The notes under the pieces: model-generated
Seen by the model: the letters and a program-made list of their open reading frames with translations, nothing else
Databases searched by the model: none
Told to the model about the DNA's origin: nothing
Shown here: one piece after another, positions 1-8,198 of the stretch
Layout of the letters: each line of letters opens with the position of its first letter
Numbering within the stretch: the stretch's first letter is position 1
Position numbers and translations under genes: made by a program
From: Hippopus hippopus
Lineage: Eukaryota; Mollusca; Bivalvia; Cardiida; Cardiidae
DNA: 64,000 nt
Reading direction: 5' to 3'
NCBI GenBank assembly: GCA_946811185.2
Contig: OX328112.1
Location: 26,363,742 to 26,427,741, forward strand

Positions 1-241
1 AACAAGGAAGTAAGACCGCTTTATTATAAATAAAAATCATATTTTATACAATTACCATATACATTTTTAATTTTTTTAAAAAACAAAGCAAAAAATTATT
101 AATATCATAATATGCTACCATCATCCTCAAAAGTCCAGACTAAACTGATATTATACGAGTAAGCATTGCTAAATACTAGACAAAGTTGTGAAATACTATG
201 TCACGTGGTGTAAACTGATCCTTTTTCCAATATTTAACACT
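1..241. other. AT-rich 3' flank of the fibre gene
   Basis: No coding region is visible. This stretch lies between the stop of the leftmost Polinton gene and the window edge and is rich in A/T runs. It presumably leads into the left terminal repeat, which is not included. Confidence 0.4.
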
Positions 242-1528
242 TTACAAGTCTAACTCTATCAAAATAGATATGTAAGAGTGACGCGCAGTAGGGTTGTCTG
301 ATCTTGAAATAAAGTTTATAATGTCACATTGTTTAATTTCGAGTGGTTTAGGAAAAACTACACAGCTACAAGTCTCATCTTTCTTTTTAATAATGGAGTA
401 ATCAACCTGCTCTATTCCGTTTACCACAATATTAACTTTTACCTCTTCTGGTATATTAGGATCATCTTTAACAACTGTTAAACTACCTCTTATAATTCTA
501 CCCGGAGCGCTCATACAATAACCACCCAAACCATGATCTTTGCCTGAAGCACCATGACCAAATGAAAACTCATAATTGCCATCTCCTATTGTCCCATTTT
601 CTTCCCCATTCTTCAGCCCACACGGTTATAATGGGGAGGGAGACTTTTTTATCCACGTAGGATTTTGTTGCTAAATCTCTCTCTTCTACTGGGGGTGCCG
701 CGTTTTTTAAAGAAAAACCTTGAAGATTTACGTTAGCCACCGCCGTGAAACTTCCATCCGGATTTTTTATAATAGCTCCACCGTTATCAACATAATTTTT
801 ATTAGCAGCGGAATCACGGGATACAGGATTTAGTAATCCGGTAATCGAGTGATAATCCATATCTATTTCGCCAGCCATTAAAAAAGATCCATCTTGTTTT
901 TTTGTTAAAGCTTTTTCACCTGTGGTAGCCGCCTCAACAATGGTATCTACGTAAAACTTATTTGCAGCTTGATCATGTTCTAAAGGCGTTCCGACGTTGG
1001 TAATTCTTCGCCCACCCATAGAAACGTCAGAAACTGCTAGATACCCTCCAAATGTGTAAACAAAGGCTCGTCTAGCACCATCTACGTATGTTTTAGTTGC
1101 AGCGTCTTGTGGATATGTGGGATCTATAAGATTTGTTAAACTATACCCTTTCATATCTATATTTGCAACAGCGGAAAAAGTGCCATCTTGTTCCTCTACT
1201 ATTGCTTTACCACTCCTATCCACATAGTTTTTAGTAGCAGCTTCATGCGATTCTGTTGGGTCCTTAACGTTTTTTATTGGATTAAAACCCATGTTTAGAT
1301 ACCCCCCTTTAACGTGGTATCCACCGTTTTCATCTAACAACCCTGAGTTGGTGTCAACATAAGCCTTAGTTGCCAAATCTTGAGAATTTACTGGATTACT
1401 AACCCGTGTTAAAGTATTACCAGCCATGTCTATAGAACCGGTAACAACTTATTATTTATGTAAGCGAGTGACACACCATCACCACTTGTTTTAACATCTT
1501 TCATTCGTCCGAATTTGTCAACAGGCAT
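242..1528 (-). pseudogene. Tail-fibre-like repeat protein of the Polinton (two frameshifts)
   Basis: Probable virion spike or fibre. The central part (570-1427) holds six repeats of about 45 residues, each with a 'P....DAATK.YVD' core (LATKAYVD, AATKNYVD, AATKTYVD, AANKFYVD, AANKNYVD, LATKSYVD), a pattern known from phage tail-fibre repeats. A glycine-rich end and a short C-terminal domain (242-529) lie in another frame. I place the start at 1528, because that ATG follows a TATAAAA box as in neighbouring genes and opens MPVDKFGRMKD, a typical Polinton fibre N-terminus. That frame ends near 1435 and the repeats continue in another. The second frame change is near 600-620, in a run of G and A. 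Both look like single-base indels. Receptor binding is inferred only from the repeat type. Confidence 0.75.
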
Positions 1529-1539
1529 TTTTTATATTG

Positions 1540-1956
1540 CTAAAAAAGTTTATTTAAAACATTTTGAAATTTATTACCCAAACCCAACTCTTTTAGAATG
1601 TACAAACATAAATGGCCGCAATATACTTGCCCAGCTTGTTGTAATTGATCAGTATTATAGTGTATCTGATGTTTTAAATACTCCTGAATTTCAATAGGTG
1701 GTTGTATGCCATAACTATCAAAATAAATTTTAGTTTTACCGTTTTTATACCAAGCAACCCAATGTGTGCCAGGTCCACCACTTTTATCAAAGTTTACTAT
1801 ACCACATTCTTTTTTATTTGGTTTTCTCGGTAATGTATCTAGTAAAAAAACTCCCCTAAAAGAAGGAATCTCTAATCTTTTTGCAGCATCTTCTAACTCG
1901 AAATTATTTAACGGTTTATTTGGTAAAATTACGTTTTCAATCGAAATATTTAACAT
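1540..1956 (-). CDS. Adenain-like cysteine protease (Polinton PRO)
   Basis: A 138-residue protein of the adenovirus protease family (C5-like), expected to process capsid proteins during maturation. The catalytic set is visible: His65 in GTHWVAW, Asp80 in YFDSYG, Cys113 in VYCGHLC, and Gln106 seven residues before the cysteine as in adenain. It is somewhat shorter than the adenovirus enzyme but normal for Polintons. The start follows an ACTATAAAAA box (reading on the minus strand) and lies 10 bases beyond the end of the integrase frame. No break is seen. It sits in the leftward block between integrase and fibre genes. Confidence 0.93.
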   Translation of the reverse strand: MLNISIENVILPNKPLNNFELEDAAKRLEIPSFRGVFLLDTLPRKPNKKECGIVNFDKSGGPGTHWVAWYKNGKTKIYFDSYGIQPPIEIQEYLKHQIHYNTDQLQQAGQVYCGHLCLYILKELGLGNKFQNVLNKLF

Positions 1957-1965
1957 TTTTTATAG

Positions 1966-2886
1966 TTAAATATTTCTAATGTCTTTATTATCAACCCATG
2001 AATTAAATTCATCAGAATAAGCTTTCCACTTTACAAGAGATTTCTTTTTTCCTTTTTTAATAACCTTTTCTATCCTATACAGCTCTTGACTGGTTTTCTG
2101 CAGTTCAGGTTCATAAAAGGTACCTTGTATTTCTTCTCCATTAAGATCCTTAATTTTATATGTTACAGGTGATGTATGTTTTACTTCAGAAACTGTAAAA
2201 ACCTCTTCGGTCCATCTTGTTGTATAACCTTTCTCAAAAGTCTTTTTCTTTTTAGTTATCCTTACTTTGTCTCCAACAGAAATCTTAGGTTTTATATCTT
2301 TTATTTCAAGATGATCGGGGTAAAGATTTCTCCAAACTTTGGTTTCATTTTCTTTTTTACTCGCATTTACTGGCGTCATTTTAATGGATGAATGCCTCGT
2401 GTTATTATATTCTTTAACGAGATCCGGTAACACATTGATGTAAACGTTTGTGGAGTTAGTGGAAAAATACTTCCACATTTTTTCTTTCATCGTTTTAATC
2501 CATCTCTCAACAACACTAGATTTTTCCTCATTTTCAGTAGAATACAATTCAACCAAGTCTTTAACATTTTTGTTATAAAACTCTTTACCCTTATCCACCC
2601 ACATTTATTCAGGTTTCCTCTCCTTAAAAATACTTTTTAATGCTATAGCAACAGATTTTCCTGTTTTGTTTTTTAATGGCACTAACCATCCGTATTTTGA
2701 AAAGATGTCAATGACAGCGAGAAGGTATTTAACACCAAGATTAAACTTAGAAAATGCTTGCATGTCTACTAAATCCGCAGCCCATATTTTATCTATACCG
2801 TTTACTCTAACTCTCCTTTTCTTAAATTTTCTTTTTACAGGTTTATGTAATTCTTCCGCTAAATTTATCGTGCTGAAATTTTTTTT
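1966..2886 (-). pseudogene. rve integrase with C-terminal chromodomain, N-terminus lost and one in-frame stop
   Basis: Retrovirus-like DDE integrase that would insert the element into the genome. From 2868 leftward the frame reads ELHKPVKRKFKKRR, then the catalytic core with Asp in WAADLVDM, Asp in WVDKGKEF and Glu in SVVERW, and ends with a chromodomain (YRIEKVIKKG...LVKWKAYSDEFNSWVD). A TAA at 2605-2607 interrupts the core just before the second Asp, where Polinton relatives carry a Lys-type residue. The second Asp and the Glu are only 28 residues apart against the usual 33-35, so a few codons seem deleted. The N-terminal zinc-binding part is absent: upstream, the frame runs into an A10 tract and a stop inside the 3' end of the phospholipase gene. 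Non-functional as it stands. Confidence 0.9.
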
Positions 2887-3365
2887 TTAACTCCCATTCC
2901 AAGTTTCCTCTTCATTCCAATGAGGTTACTAGCAATGGGCTTATCAATTTTTTCTCTATTAGTAGGATTGTGAATACCTTCTAACTCTTTTAACATATTT
3001 TTATCACACACTGCATTTCTTGTGGCAGTGTCATTATGTTGAAGATAGCAAACATCATGATGGTAAGCAGCTTTATCAACGCAGTTTATTGGTTTGCTCC
3101 ATTCTTTTGGTGTTAAATCTGGATTGAGCCTTTTCTTTAATTTAGTGCCGGGGCCTGTAAAATTGTGACCAGGGAGATGCATTTCAAAAGGTAAATTATT
3201 TATAAATTTATTTAGCAATGATCCACCCTTCGTCGTCTTAACAAACTGAGTTTTAGTTATCCCACAAACCACACATTTTCCCCGTTTCATATTTCTTCCA
3301 TTTTTAGCAACAGCATATTTTATGCCGCTTGTATTAGTATGTTCTTTACATTTAACACAATACAT
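2865..3365 (-). CDS. Parvovirus-type phospholipase A2 with N-terminal zinc-ribbon
   Basis: 166 residues. Residues 1-45 hold two CxxC pairs (C3/C6 and C31/C34), a small zinc ribbon resembling the DUF5679 type. Residues 65-112 carry a Ca-binding loop (NFTGPGTK) and the catalytic His-Asp pair in VDKAAYHHDVCY (H103, D104), the arrangement of parvoviral VP1 PLA2 domains. In parvoviruses this enzyme breaches the endosomal membrane during entry; a similar role in a Polinton particle is inferred. The C-terminus is basic and rich in Lys and Gly. The frame is intact. Its start faces that of the packaging ATPase across a 34-bp promoter, and its 3' end overlaps what remains of the integrase gene. Confidence 0.85.
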   Translation of the reverse strand: MYCVKCKEHTNTSGIKYAVAKNGRNMKRGKCVVCGITKTQFVKTTKGGSLLNKFINNLPFEMHLPGHNFTGPGTKLKKRLNPDLTPKEWSKPINCVDKAAYHHDVCYLQHNDTATRNAVCDKNMLKELEGIHNPTNREKIDKPIASNLIGMKRKLGMGVKKKISAR

Positions 3366-3399
3366 TTTTTATATATAAAAATTAAAAAAGTTATATAAA
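3366..3399. promoter_or_regulatory. 34-bp divergent promoter with two TATA boxes
   Basis: The whole gap between the leftward phospholipase gene and the rightward ATPase gene is A/T. It contains TATATAAAAAATG reading left and TATATAAAATG reading right, so each box lies within a few bases of its start codon. It appears to be the switch point from which both strands of the element are expressed. Confidence 0.6.
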
Positions 3400-4182
3400 A
3401 TGGATATTGTACACTTATCATGGAATGAAGTAGTATCAAAGAGATTTAATCATTCCCTTTTACCAAAAAGTATTAGAGGGATAATCATAGGCAAATCAGG
3501 ATGTGGTAAAACTACTTTATTGCTAAACCTTTTACTTAGACCAGGCTGGCTTGACTACAACGATTTGAGTGTTTTTGGAAAAAGTCTTTTTCAACCGGAA
3601 TACCGAATACTAAAAAAGGCTTTTGAAGAAAAACTACCAAAAGAATGTATTCTAAGGTTGTTTAACATGCGTGATGAAATACAAGAATTAAATGTATCCC
3701 CTACAGCTTTAGTTGAGGAATGGGTTAAGTCGTTTAAAAACAAATCGGATATAAATTGTAACTTTTTTGAAAATGCTAGTGATGTGCCTGATCCGAGAGA
3801 GTTAAACTCAGAAAATAAAAATTTAATGATTTTTGATGATTTACTTTTAGAAAAGCAAAACAAATGTGAGTGTTACTACATTCGAGGAAGGCATAGTAAT
3901 GTTGACTGCTTTTACCTCTCACAAAATTATTTTAGGTTGCCAAGGCAAACTATTAGAGAAAACGCAAATTCTATTTGCCTTTTCCCACAAGACCTAAAAA
4001 ATATTAATCATATTTATAGCGATCATGTAGGTGAAGATATGCCTAAGGATGAGTTTAGAAAATTTTGTCAAAAGGCATGGGAAAGACCGCACGGTTTTGC
4101 TATCATTGATTTAACCAGTAAAAAACATGATGGAAAGTATAGAAACGGTTTTGACAACTTTTACATACCTAAGTCAGTATAA
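3400..4182 (+). CDS. FtsK/HerA-type genome-packaging ATPase
   Basis: A 260-residue P-loop ATPase. Walker A is GKSGCGKTT at residues 31-39 and Walker B is NLMIFDDLLLE at about 141-151. A 'SNVDCFYLSQNYFRLP' stretch near residues 165-185 fits the region after Walker B in this family. The family drives DNA into icosahedral capsids of the double jelly-roll lineage. The ATG directly follows TTATATAAA. The frame is intact and normal in length for Polintons. It is first in the rightward gene block. Confidence 0.95.
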   Translation: MDIVHLSWNEVVSKRFNHSLLPKSIRGIIIGKSGCGKTTLLLNLLLRPGWLDYNDLSVFGKSLFQPEYRILKKAFEEKLPKECILRLFNMRDEIQELNVSPTALVEEWVKSFKNKSDINCNFFENASDVPDPRELNSENKNLMIFDDLLLEKQNKCECYYIRGRHSNVDCFYLSQNYFRLPRQTIRENANSICLFPQDLKNINHIYSDHVGEDMPKDEFRKFCQKAWERPHGFAIIDLTSKKHDGKYRNGFDNFYIPKSV

Positions 4183-4226
4183 AATATTGAAAATAACTTT
4201 TTAAAAAAAAATATTAATTATAAAAA

Positions 4227-4553
4227 ATGGCTCTTTATGAAATACCTAAAAAACAAAATAAAACTATGAATGTAATTGATCATATATTAAGAATATATGA
4301 AATAGAAAACCCAAGAGGTGCTGTAGATTCTTATGAATTTGTATATGTTTTCAGGGAGTTAGTGCGTTTCAGAGAAGAAGTATTATATTTAATCTATAAG
4401 ATTGGATTTGCTGAGAATGATGATGTTGAGGATGAGTATAATAGGAAATTAAAACTAGTGTTTGAAAAGATAGCAGCGATTTCTACAAAAACAGAAAAAG
4501 ACAGAAAGGGTTATCTTTTTATGTTAGAAGAAAGTACTCATACTTTTTTATAA
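4227..4553 (+). CDS. Small helical Polinton protein of unknown function
   Basis: 108 residues, not recognised. It is rich in charged residues and aliphatic helices in the middle (EFVYVFRELVRFREEVLYL, about residues 41-60). The ATG follows ATTATAAAAA, the same start box as its neighbours, which supports a real gene. It lies between the ATPase and the minor capsid gene. It has a loose resemblance in composition to the 68-residue ORF at 14,427-14,633 (a helical EF...L...YRI pattern), but too weak to claim homology. Confidence 0.65.
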   Translation: MALYEIPKKQNKTMNVIDHILRIYEIENPRGAVDSYEFVYVFRELVRFREEVLYLIYKIGFAENDDVEDEYNRKLKLVFEKIAAISTKTEKDRKGYLFMLEESTHTFL

Positions 4554-4566
4554 ATATTTTTCCCAG

Positions 4567-4598
4567 AATATAATATTTACATAGTTAAATATTATATT
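4567..4598. terminator. AT stem-loop after a stop codon
   Basis: A perfect 13-bp stem (4567-4579 pairing with 4586-4598) with a 6-base loop, just after the stop of the small helical gene and just before the start box of the minor capsid gene. It is one of five such stem-loops in the element. A role in transcript 3' end formation is inferred. Confidence 0.45.
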
Positions 4599-4612
4599 TC
4601 ATACTTTAAAAA

Positions 4613-5386
4613 ATGGAAGATCTTTTAGAACAAATTGTAAAAAATACGGAACATAAAACATCATTTCAAATTATAGTAAGCAACAACAAAACACGTTTTA
4701 AAACAAGGTTTAACCCACCAATTCAGCTGGAAAAGGATAAAAAATATGAAATAGCTTTAGTAAACCTTGAAACTTACTACTCTTTTCCAAACATTGATGA
4801 AACAAACAACACATTCGTTTATTCTCCAGACAATGGTACCTCATGGATTAAATTAAAAATACCTGAAGGAAGTTATGACCTTGTTGACATTAATGATACC
4901 ATTCACCAGGAAATGAGAAAAACAGGTCATTACGATGAAGTTAATGAAGAGTATTATATTAACATTTCTGCAAACACCAATACTCTAAAGTCTGTTCTTA
5001 CTTTAGAAGATGGTTATCAAGTAGATTTTAATCAACCTAATTCTATTGCTAAAGTATTAGGATTTACTCACGCTAAATATACACAAGGATTTTACGAGTC
5101 AGAGAATGTAGTGAACATTCTTAGTATAAACAGTTTGCTTGTTAACATAGATATTATTTCAGGAAGTTATGTTAATGGTTCAACAAAAAACACTATTTAC
5201 TCTTTTTTCCCAGATGTTGCACCTGGATATAAGATAATTGAGTCACCACTTAATTTAGTATACTTACCGTTAACATTAGATGAAATACATAACCTAGAGG
5301 TAAATATTACGGATCAAAATGGAACATTACTAAATCTTAGAGGCGAAAATTTAACAAATAGGTTTCATATTAGAGAAGCGAGATAA
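4613..5386 (+). CDS. Polinton minor capsid (penton-like) protein
   Basis: 257 residues. The N-terminal half has the pattern FKTRFNPPIQLEKDKKYEIAL followed by YYSFPNIDETNNTF, and the C-terminus ends in a beta-rich VNITDQNGTLLNLRGENL. I recognise both as features of the protein proposed as minor capsid or penton in Polintons, expected to be a single jelly-roll vertex protein. The frame is intact and of normal length. The ATG follows CTTTAAAAA. It precedes the small core-like genes. The assignment rests on family memory, not on a catalytic motif. Confidence 0.8.
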   Translation: MEDLLEQIVKNTEHKTSFQIIVSNNKTRFKTRFNPPIQLEKDKKYEIALVNLETYYSFPNIDETNNTFVYSPDNGTSWIKLKIPEGSYDLVDINDTIHQEMRKTGHYDEVNEEYYINISANTNTLKSVLTLEDGYQVDFNQPNSIAKVLGFTHAKYTQGFYESENVVNILSINSLLVNIDIISGSYVNGSTKNTIYSFFPDVAPGYKIIESPLNLVYLPLTLDEIHNLEVNITDQNGTLLNLRGENLTNRFHIREAR

Positions 5387-5411
5387 ATAAAAAAAGAGTT
5401 ATATATATAAA

Positions 5412-5630
5412 ATGACGAATTACACTACTGTTAAAGTAAATATATCGGAAGGGCAAAAGCAAAAGCTTCAATATGCTGTTAAAGCTGGTTGCCCGGCAAG
5501 TATTCGTTTAGGTCATGAAGATTTAAAAGGTAATGATGTTTTACCAATTACCAATTCACAACTAAAAAAGTTTGTTAAAGCCTATGAGAGTGGTAAAGGT
5601 GTAACGATTAAAATTTTAAACATAATATGA
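5412..5630 (+). CDS. Small conserved Polinton protein, overlaps next gene by ATGA
   Basis: 72 residues with a repeated pattern: KVNISEGQKQKLQYAVKAG, SIRLGHEDLKGNDVLPIT and NSQLKKFVKAYESGKGVTIKI. In Polintons of other animals I recall this segment fused to the hydrophobic glycine-rich protein that follows. Here the stop overlaps the next ATG as ATGA (5627-5630), in another frame. Either this copy has split an originally fused gene by a one-base change, or the two are coupled by re-initiation. The start follows a TATATATAAA box. Function unknown; possibly a virion component. Confidence 0.75.
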   Translation: MTNYTTVKVNISEGQKQKLQYAVKAGCPASIRLGHEDLKGNDVLPITNSQLKKFVKAYESGKGVTIKILNII

Positions 5631-5983
5631 AAATAGAAGGGGGTTTTCTTAGAATGTTAGCTGGGTTGGCTGCTAGAGCTTTACCAATGGTAGCAAAAAC
5701 TATTTTACCAGCTTTAGGTGTTGGTGCTCTTTCTGGATTAGCCTCAACAGGTGTACAAAAAGCAATGGGGTCAGATCTTTATCTTAAAAAAGGAGGATGT
5801 GTTTGTCAAGTGGAAACTGATGGATCCGGATTATACTTAAAACCATACAAAGGTAAAGGATTAGAGTCTGCTGGTGATGGTTTGTATTTAAAGCAAGGAG
5901 GAAAAATGTATGATGGAAAAGGACTTTTACTTGGACCTAATAGTCCATTTGCTAATATCCCTATCTTAGGAGCTATATTGTAA
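5627..5983 (+). CDS. Hydrophobic glycine-rich virion-type protein (pX-like)
   Basis: 118 residues. A long hydrophobic stretch rich in Ala, Leu and Pro (about residues 9-40, GLAARALPMVAKTILPALGV) is followed by three GLYLK-type repeats (DLYLKKGG, GLYLKPYKG, GLYLKQGG) and the conserved end GPNSPFANIPILGAIL. This is a recurrent Polinton protein that has been compared with adenovirus minor core protein X. It has no start box of its own and is probably translated with the preceding ORF through the ATGA overlap. Membrane or core role is inferred. Confidence 0.75.
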   Translation: MKIEGGFLRMLAGLAARALPMVAKTILPALGVGALSGLASTGVQKAMGSDLYLKKGGCVCQVETDGSGLYLKPYKGKGLESAGDGLYLKQGGKMYDGKGLLLGPNSPFANIPILGAIL

Positions 5984-5984
5984 T

Positions 5985-6019
5985 GTTATAAATAATAATA
6001 TTTAAATATTATTTATAAC
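5985..6019. terminator. AT stem-loop after a stop codon
   Basis: Inverted repeat with 12-bp outer arms (GTTATAAATAAT and its complement) directly after the stop of the pX-like gene and upstream of the next start. Second of the five stem-loops. Confidence 0.45.
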
Positions 6020-6029
6020 AAGTAAAAAA

Positions 6030-6410
6030 ATGGATATACATAAATTTGGTATAAAACCTAATATTACTACTCAACATAAAACTATATTTTGGAAACCTCA
6101 TTTACATGGAGTAAGATATCCTCCCTTAAAGCAAGATCCTCTAAAATGGAAAATATACTCACAAGTAGATATCAAGATTCCTCCTCGTGATGGTATGAGA
6201 CTTTCGCTAGGATTTGGTTATATAACTACACGAGGAGTTGTAGTGATATCTGTTAGTAATAAATGGAAAGATAGTTTAACCATTCTTAATGGAATACATC
6301 TTGATAATGAGTCTAATGATATCTTAGCCTACATTTATAATTTCTCACAAAAACCAATTGAAATACCTGAGGGTGAGTTATTCTGCTATCTAAAATATTT
6401 ACAATCTTGA
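6030..6410 (+). CDS. dUTPase-fold-like protein
   Basis: 126 residues. Residues 45-126 read like the beta fold of trimeric dUTPases: DIKIPPRDGMRLSLGFGY..TRGVVV at 47-72, GIHLDNESNDILAYIYN at 88-104 in place of motif 3 (GVIDxDYRGE...N), then IEIPEGELFCYLKY at 110-123 in place of KGxRIAQ. The R-S-G uridine/phosphate motif and the glycine-rich C-terminal motif are missing, so an active enzyme is unlikely. It could be a structural or regulatory derivative, or only share the fold. The ATG follows AAGTAAAAAA. It stands between the pX-like gene and the membrane-hairpin gene. Confidence 0.45.
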   Translation: MDIHKFGIKPNITTQHKTIFWKPHLHGVRYPPLKQDPLKWKIYSQVDIKIPPRDGMRLSLGFGYITTRGVVVISVSNKWKDSLTILNGIHLDNESNDILAYIYNFSQKPIEIPEGELFCYLKYLQS

Positions 6411-6438
6411 CATAAAAAAATTATCATTTTAATAAAAA

Positions 6439-7124
6439 ATGACAGATACAGATCAAGAACATCCCTCTAAAAAATCTATCCTCCGTCACCTCGAGAAAGA
6501 AATACTGCAAGCGCTCCACCTATTGAGATGCACACAATAGGAGATGATAAAGGACATTCCTACCGTTTACAAAAGATATCTGAAGTACAAAAGTTTCTCG
6601 AAAATGAAATTCAAAAAAGAGATGCTCTAGCCAAGAAATATTTTAGAGCCGCAAGAGTTATTGATAATATTGATACAGCATTGATTGGGTTAACAATGGC
6701 TTCTGGTGTTGGGGGAGCCATATTATTGGGTACAGTTGTAGCGGTACCAGTAGCATTGGGTTTAGAAATTGCATGTGCAGCAACCGGATTACTCTCAATG
6801 GTAGGTAAATATGTAGTAAGAAATTCAAAAACAAAGGGAGAAAAACATCAAAAGATTCGAATGATAGCTGATGCTAAGCTTGATACAATTGCTTCACATA
6901 TATCCAAAGCTTTAGTTGACAATCATATATCAGATGAAGAGTTTAAACTTATTATGGAAGAACAAGAGAAGTATAAGGAAATGAAGGATGAGATAAGAAC
7001 AAAAACTAAGAAAAAGATATCTACCGAAAATGAAGAAAGTTTAATTGAGAAAGGGAGGCAAGAAGTGCATGAGTCCTTTCGGAGGTTGGTTGAAAAACAT
7101 CACGGTGGGCCGCTTGAATATTAA
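6439..7124 (+). pseudogene. Conserved Polinton membrane-hairpin protein (frameshift near start)
   Basis: The main frame (from 6480 to 7124; first ATG 6528) encodes a helix with ISEVQKFLENEIQKRD, two adjacent hydrophobic segments (residues 51-97 from that ATG, with MASGVGGAILLGTVV), then a long charged helix (DAKLDTIASHISKALVDN). I recognise this as a conserved Polinton protein with a two-helix membrane hairpin between coiled segments. The likely original start is the ATG at 6439, which follows AATAAAAA, but that frame ends at 6540. The downstream frame is open with plausible residues (RERNTASAPPIE) before 6528. A one-base indel near the A6 run at 6469-6480 would explain this. Function unknown. 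Confidence 0.7.
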
Positions 7125-7164
7125 AAGTCCAAAAATAAAGTTTTCATGCAGCTGTAGTTATGAA

Positions 7165-7255
7165 ACGTGTTAAAAAATTAAGTTAAAAATTATGATAAAA
7201 ATTATGTTAAAAACTATGATGAAACTGAGATAAAAAATATTTTAGTAATAAAAAA
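7165..7255 (+). repeat. A/T-rich degenerate direct repeats before the next gene
   Basis: Several copies of a GTTAAAAAYTATGATRAAA-like unit precede the start of the 312-residue gene. The region may hold its promoter; no clear TATATAAAA box is present, though AGTAATAAAAAAATG occurs at the start codon. Confidence 0.35.
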
Positions 7256-8194
7256 ATGTCTTTTTTAAAAATCACTGATCCTGCAAAAAGGGACTTAATT
7301 GTAAAGGATTATCTTGAAACAAAAAAGAAGATTCGGGATAATCAATTAGCAGAGAGAACAGGCGAGCAAGAATTACAAACCGGTCTTTCAAAGTTTTTTA
7401 AACCTATTACGGAAACACAAAAAGCTACAACAAAGGAGATTACAGAAGCACAAAAAACTGCAACAAAGGAAATTACTGAGGGGCTTATACCTATTAAAGA
7501 AGATGTAGAAAACTTACCACAAGCTATTAAGTTTCCAGCATTTCCATCTATCACAGCTTACGAAAAACCAGAAGGAGATATAGCTGATGTGATTAGGCGG
7601 ACTAAAAAAGAAATGGAAGAAGCAGATCCCTATCCAATATTTATTGGACCACTCGCGGGGGAGTACCTAAAAAAGTTTGCTACTAAGTCTGAAGCTGATA
7701 CAACGTATAGGTTATATGACAAAAACGGCAAATTTTATATTGGCAACACACCAGTTGGCATTTTTGAAGATGATATTGTAGTTGGTGATGATTACTATGA
7801 AGGTACACCTGGTTTATGGGAATTAATCGTATCTAGAAAACCAGACAAAAGTAATTATAATGATGAGGATTTTGAAAATTACAAGGAGATAATGGTAAAC
7901 AGCAATACCCTCTATCGTAATAATGACCCAAAAACTAATACTCCAAAAAGCGGTAAATCATATAAATGGAAAAACATTCTTTCCCACATTTGGTTTGATA
8001 AAAAATTCCTTGGAAAAGGAATTGTTATCCCGTGTGACCCTAACGCATTAATAAAAAGACTAGACCTGTTGTTGGCAAGTAAAGAAGCAGGCAACACAGG
8101 TGTAAGAAACGAGTTAGTGAGCATTTGTGATGAATTAAAAAGACAAGGTGTTTTAGATTCAAACGCTTATAAAAATTTAATGTCTATACTATAA
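7256..8194 (+). CDS. Conserved Polinton protein of unknown function, 312 residues
   Basis: The N-terminus (ITDPAKRDLIVKDYLETKKK) is a pattern I know from many Polintons. Residues 45-85 form a degenerate helical repeat (ETQKATTKEITEAQKTATKE), probably a coiled coil. The C-terminal half contains FYIGNTPVGIFEDDIVVG and YYEGTPGLWELIVSRKP (about 160-195) and then a Lys-rich segment. The frame is intact and length is normal for the family. It is followed four bases later by the Ala/Lys-rich gene, so the two are probably co-transcribed. No enzymatic motif is seen; a structural or assembly role is possible. Confidence 0.75.
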   Translation: MSFLKITDPAKRDLIVKDYLETKKKIRDNQLAERTGEQELQTGLSKFFKPITETQKATTKEITEAQKTATKEITEGLIPIKEDVENLPQAIKFPAFPSITAYEKPEGDIADVIRRTKKEMEEADPYPIFIGPLAGEYLKKFATKSEADTTYRLYDKNGKFYIGNTPVGIFEDDIVVGDDYYEGTPGLWELIVSRKPDKSNYNDEDFENYKEIMVNSNTLYRNNDPKTNTPKSGKSYKWKNILSHIWFDKKFLGKGIVIPCDPNALIKRLDLLLASKEAGNTGVRNELVSICDELKRQGVLDSNAYKNLMSIL

Positions 8195-8198
8195 AAAA

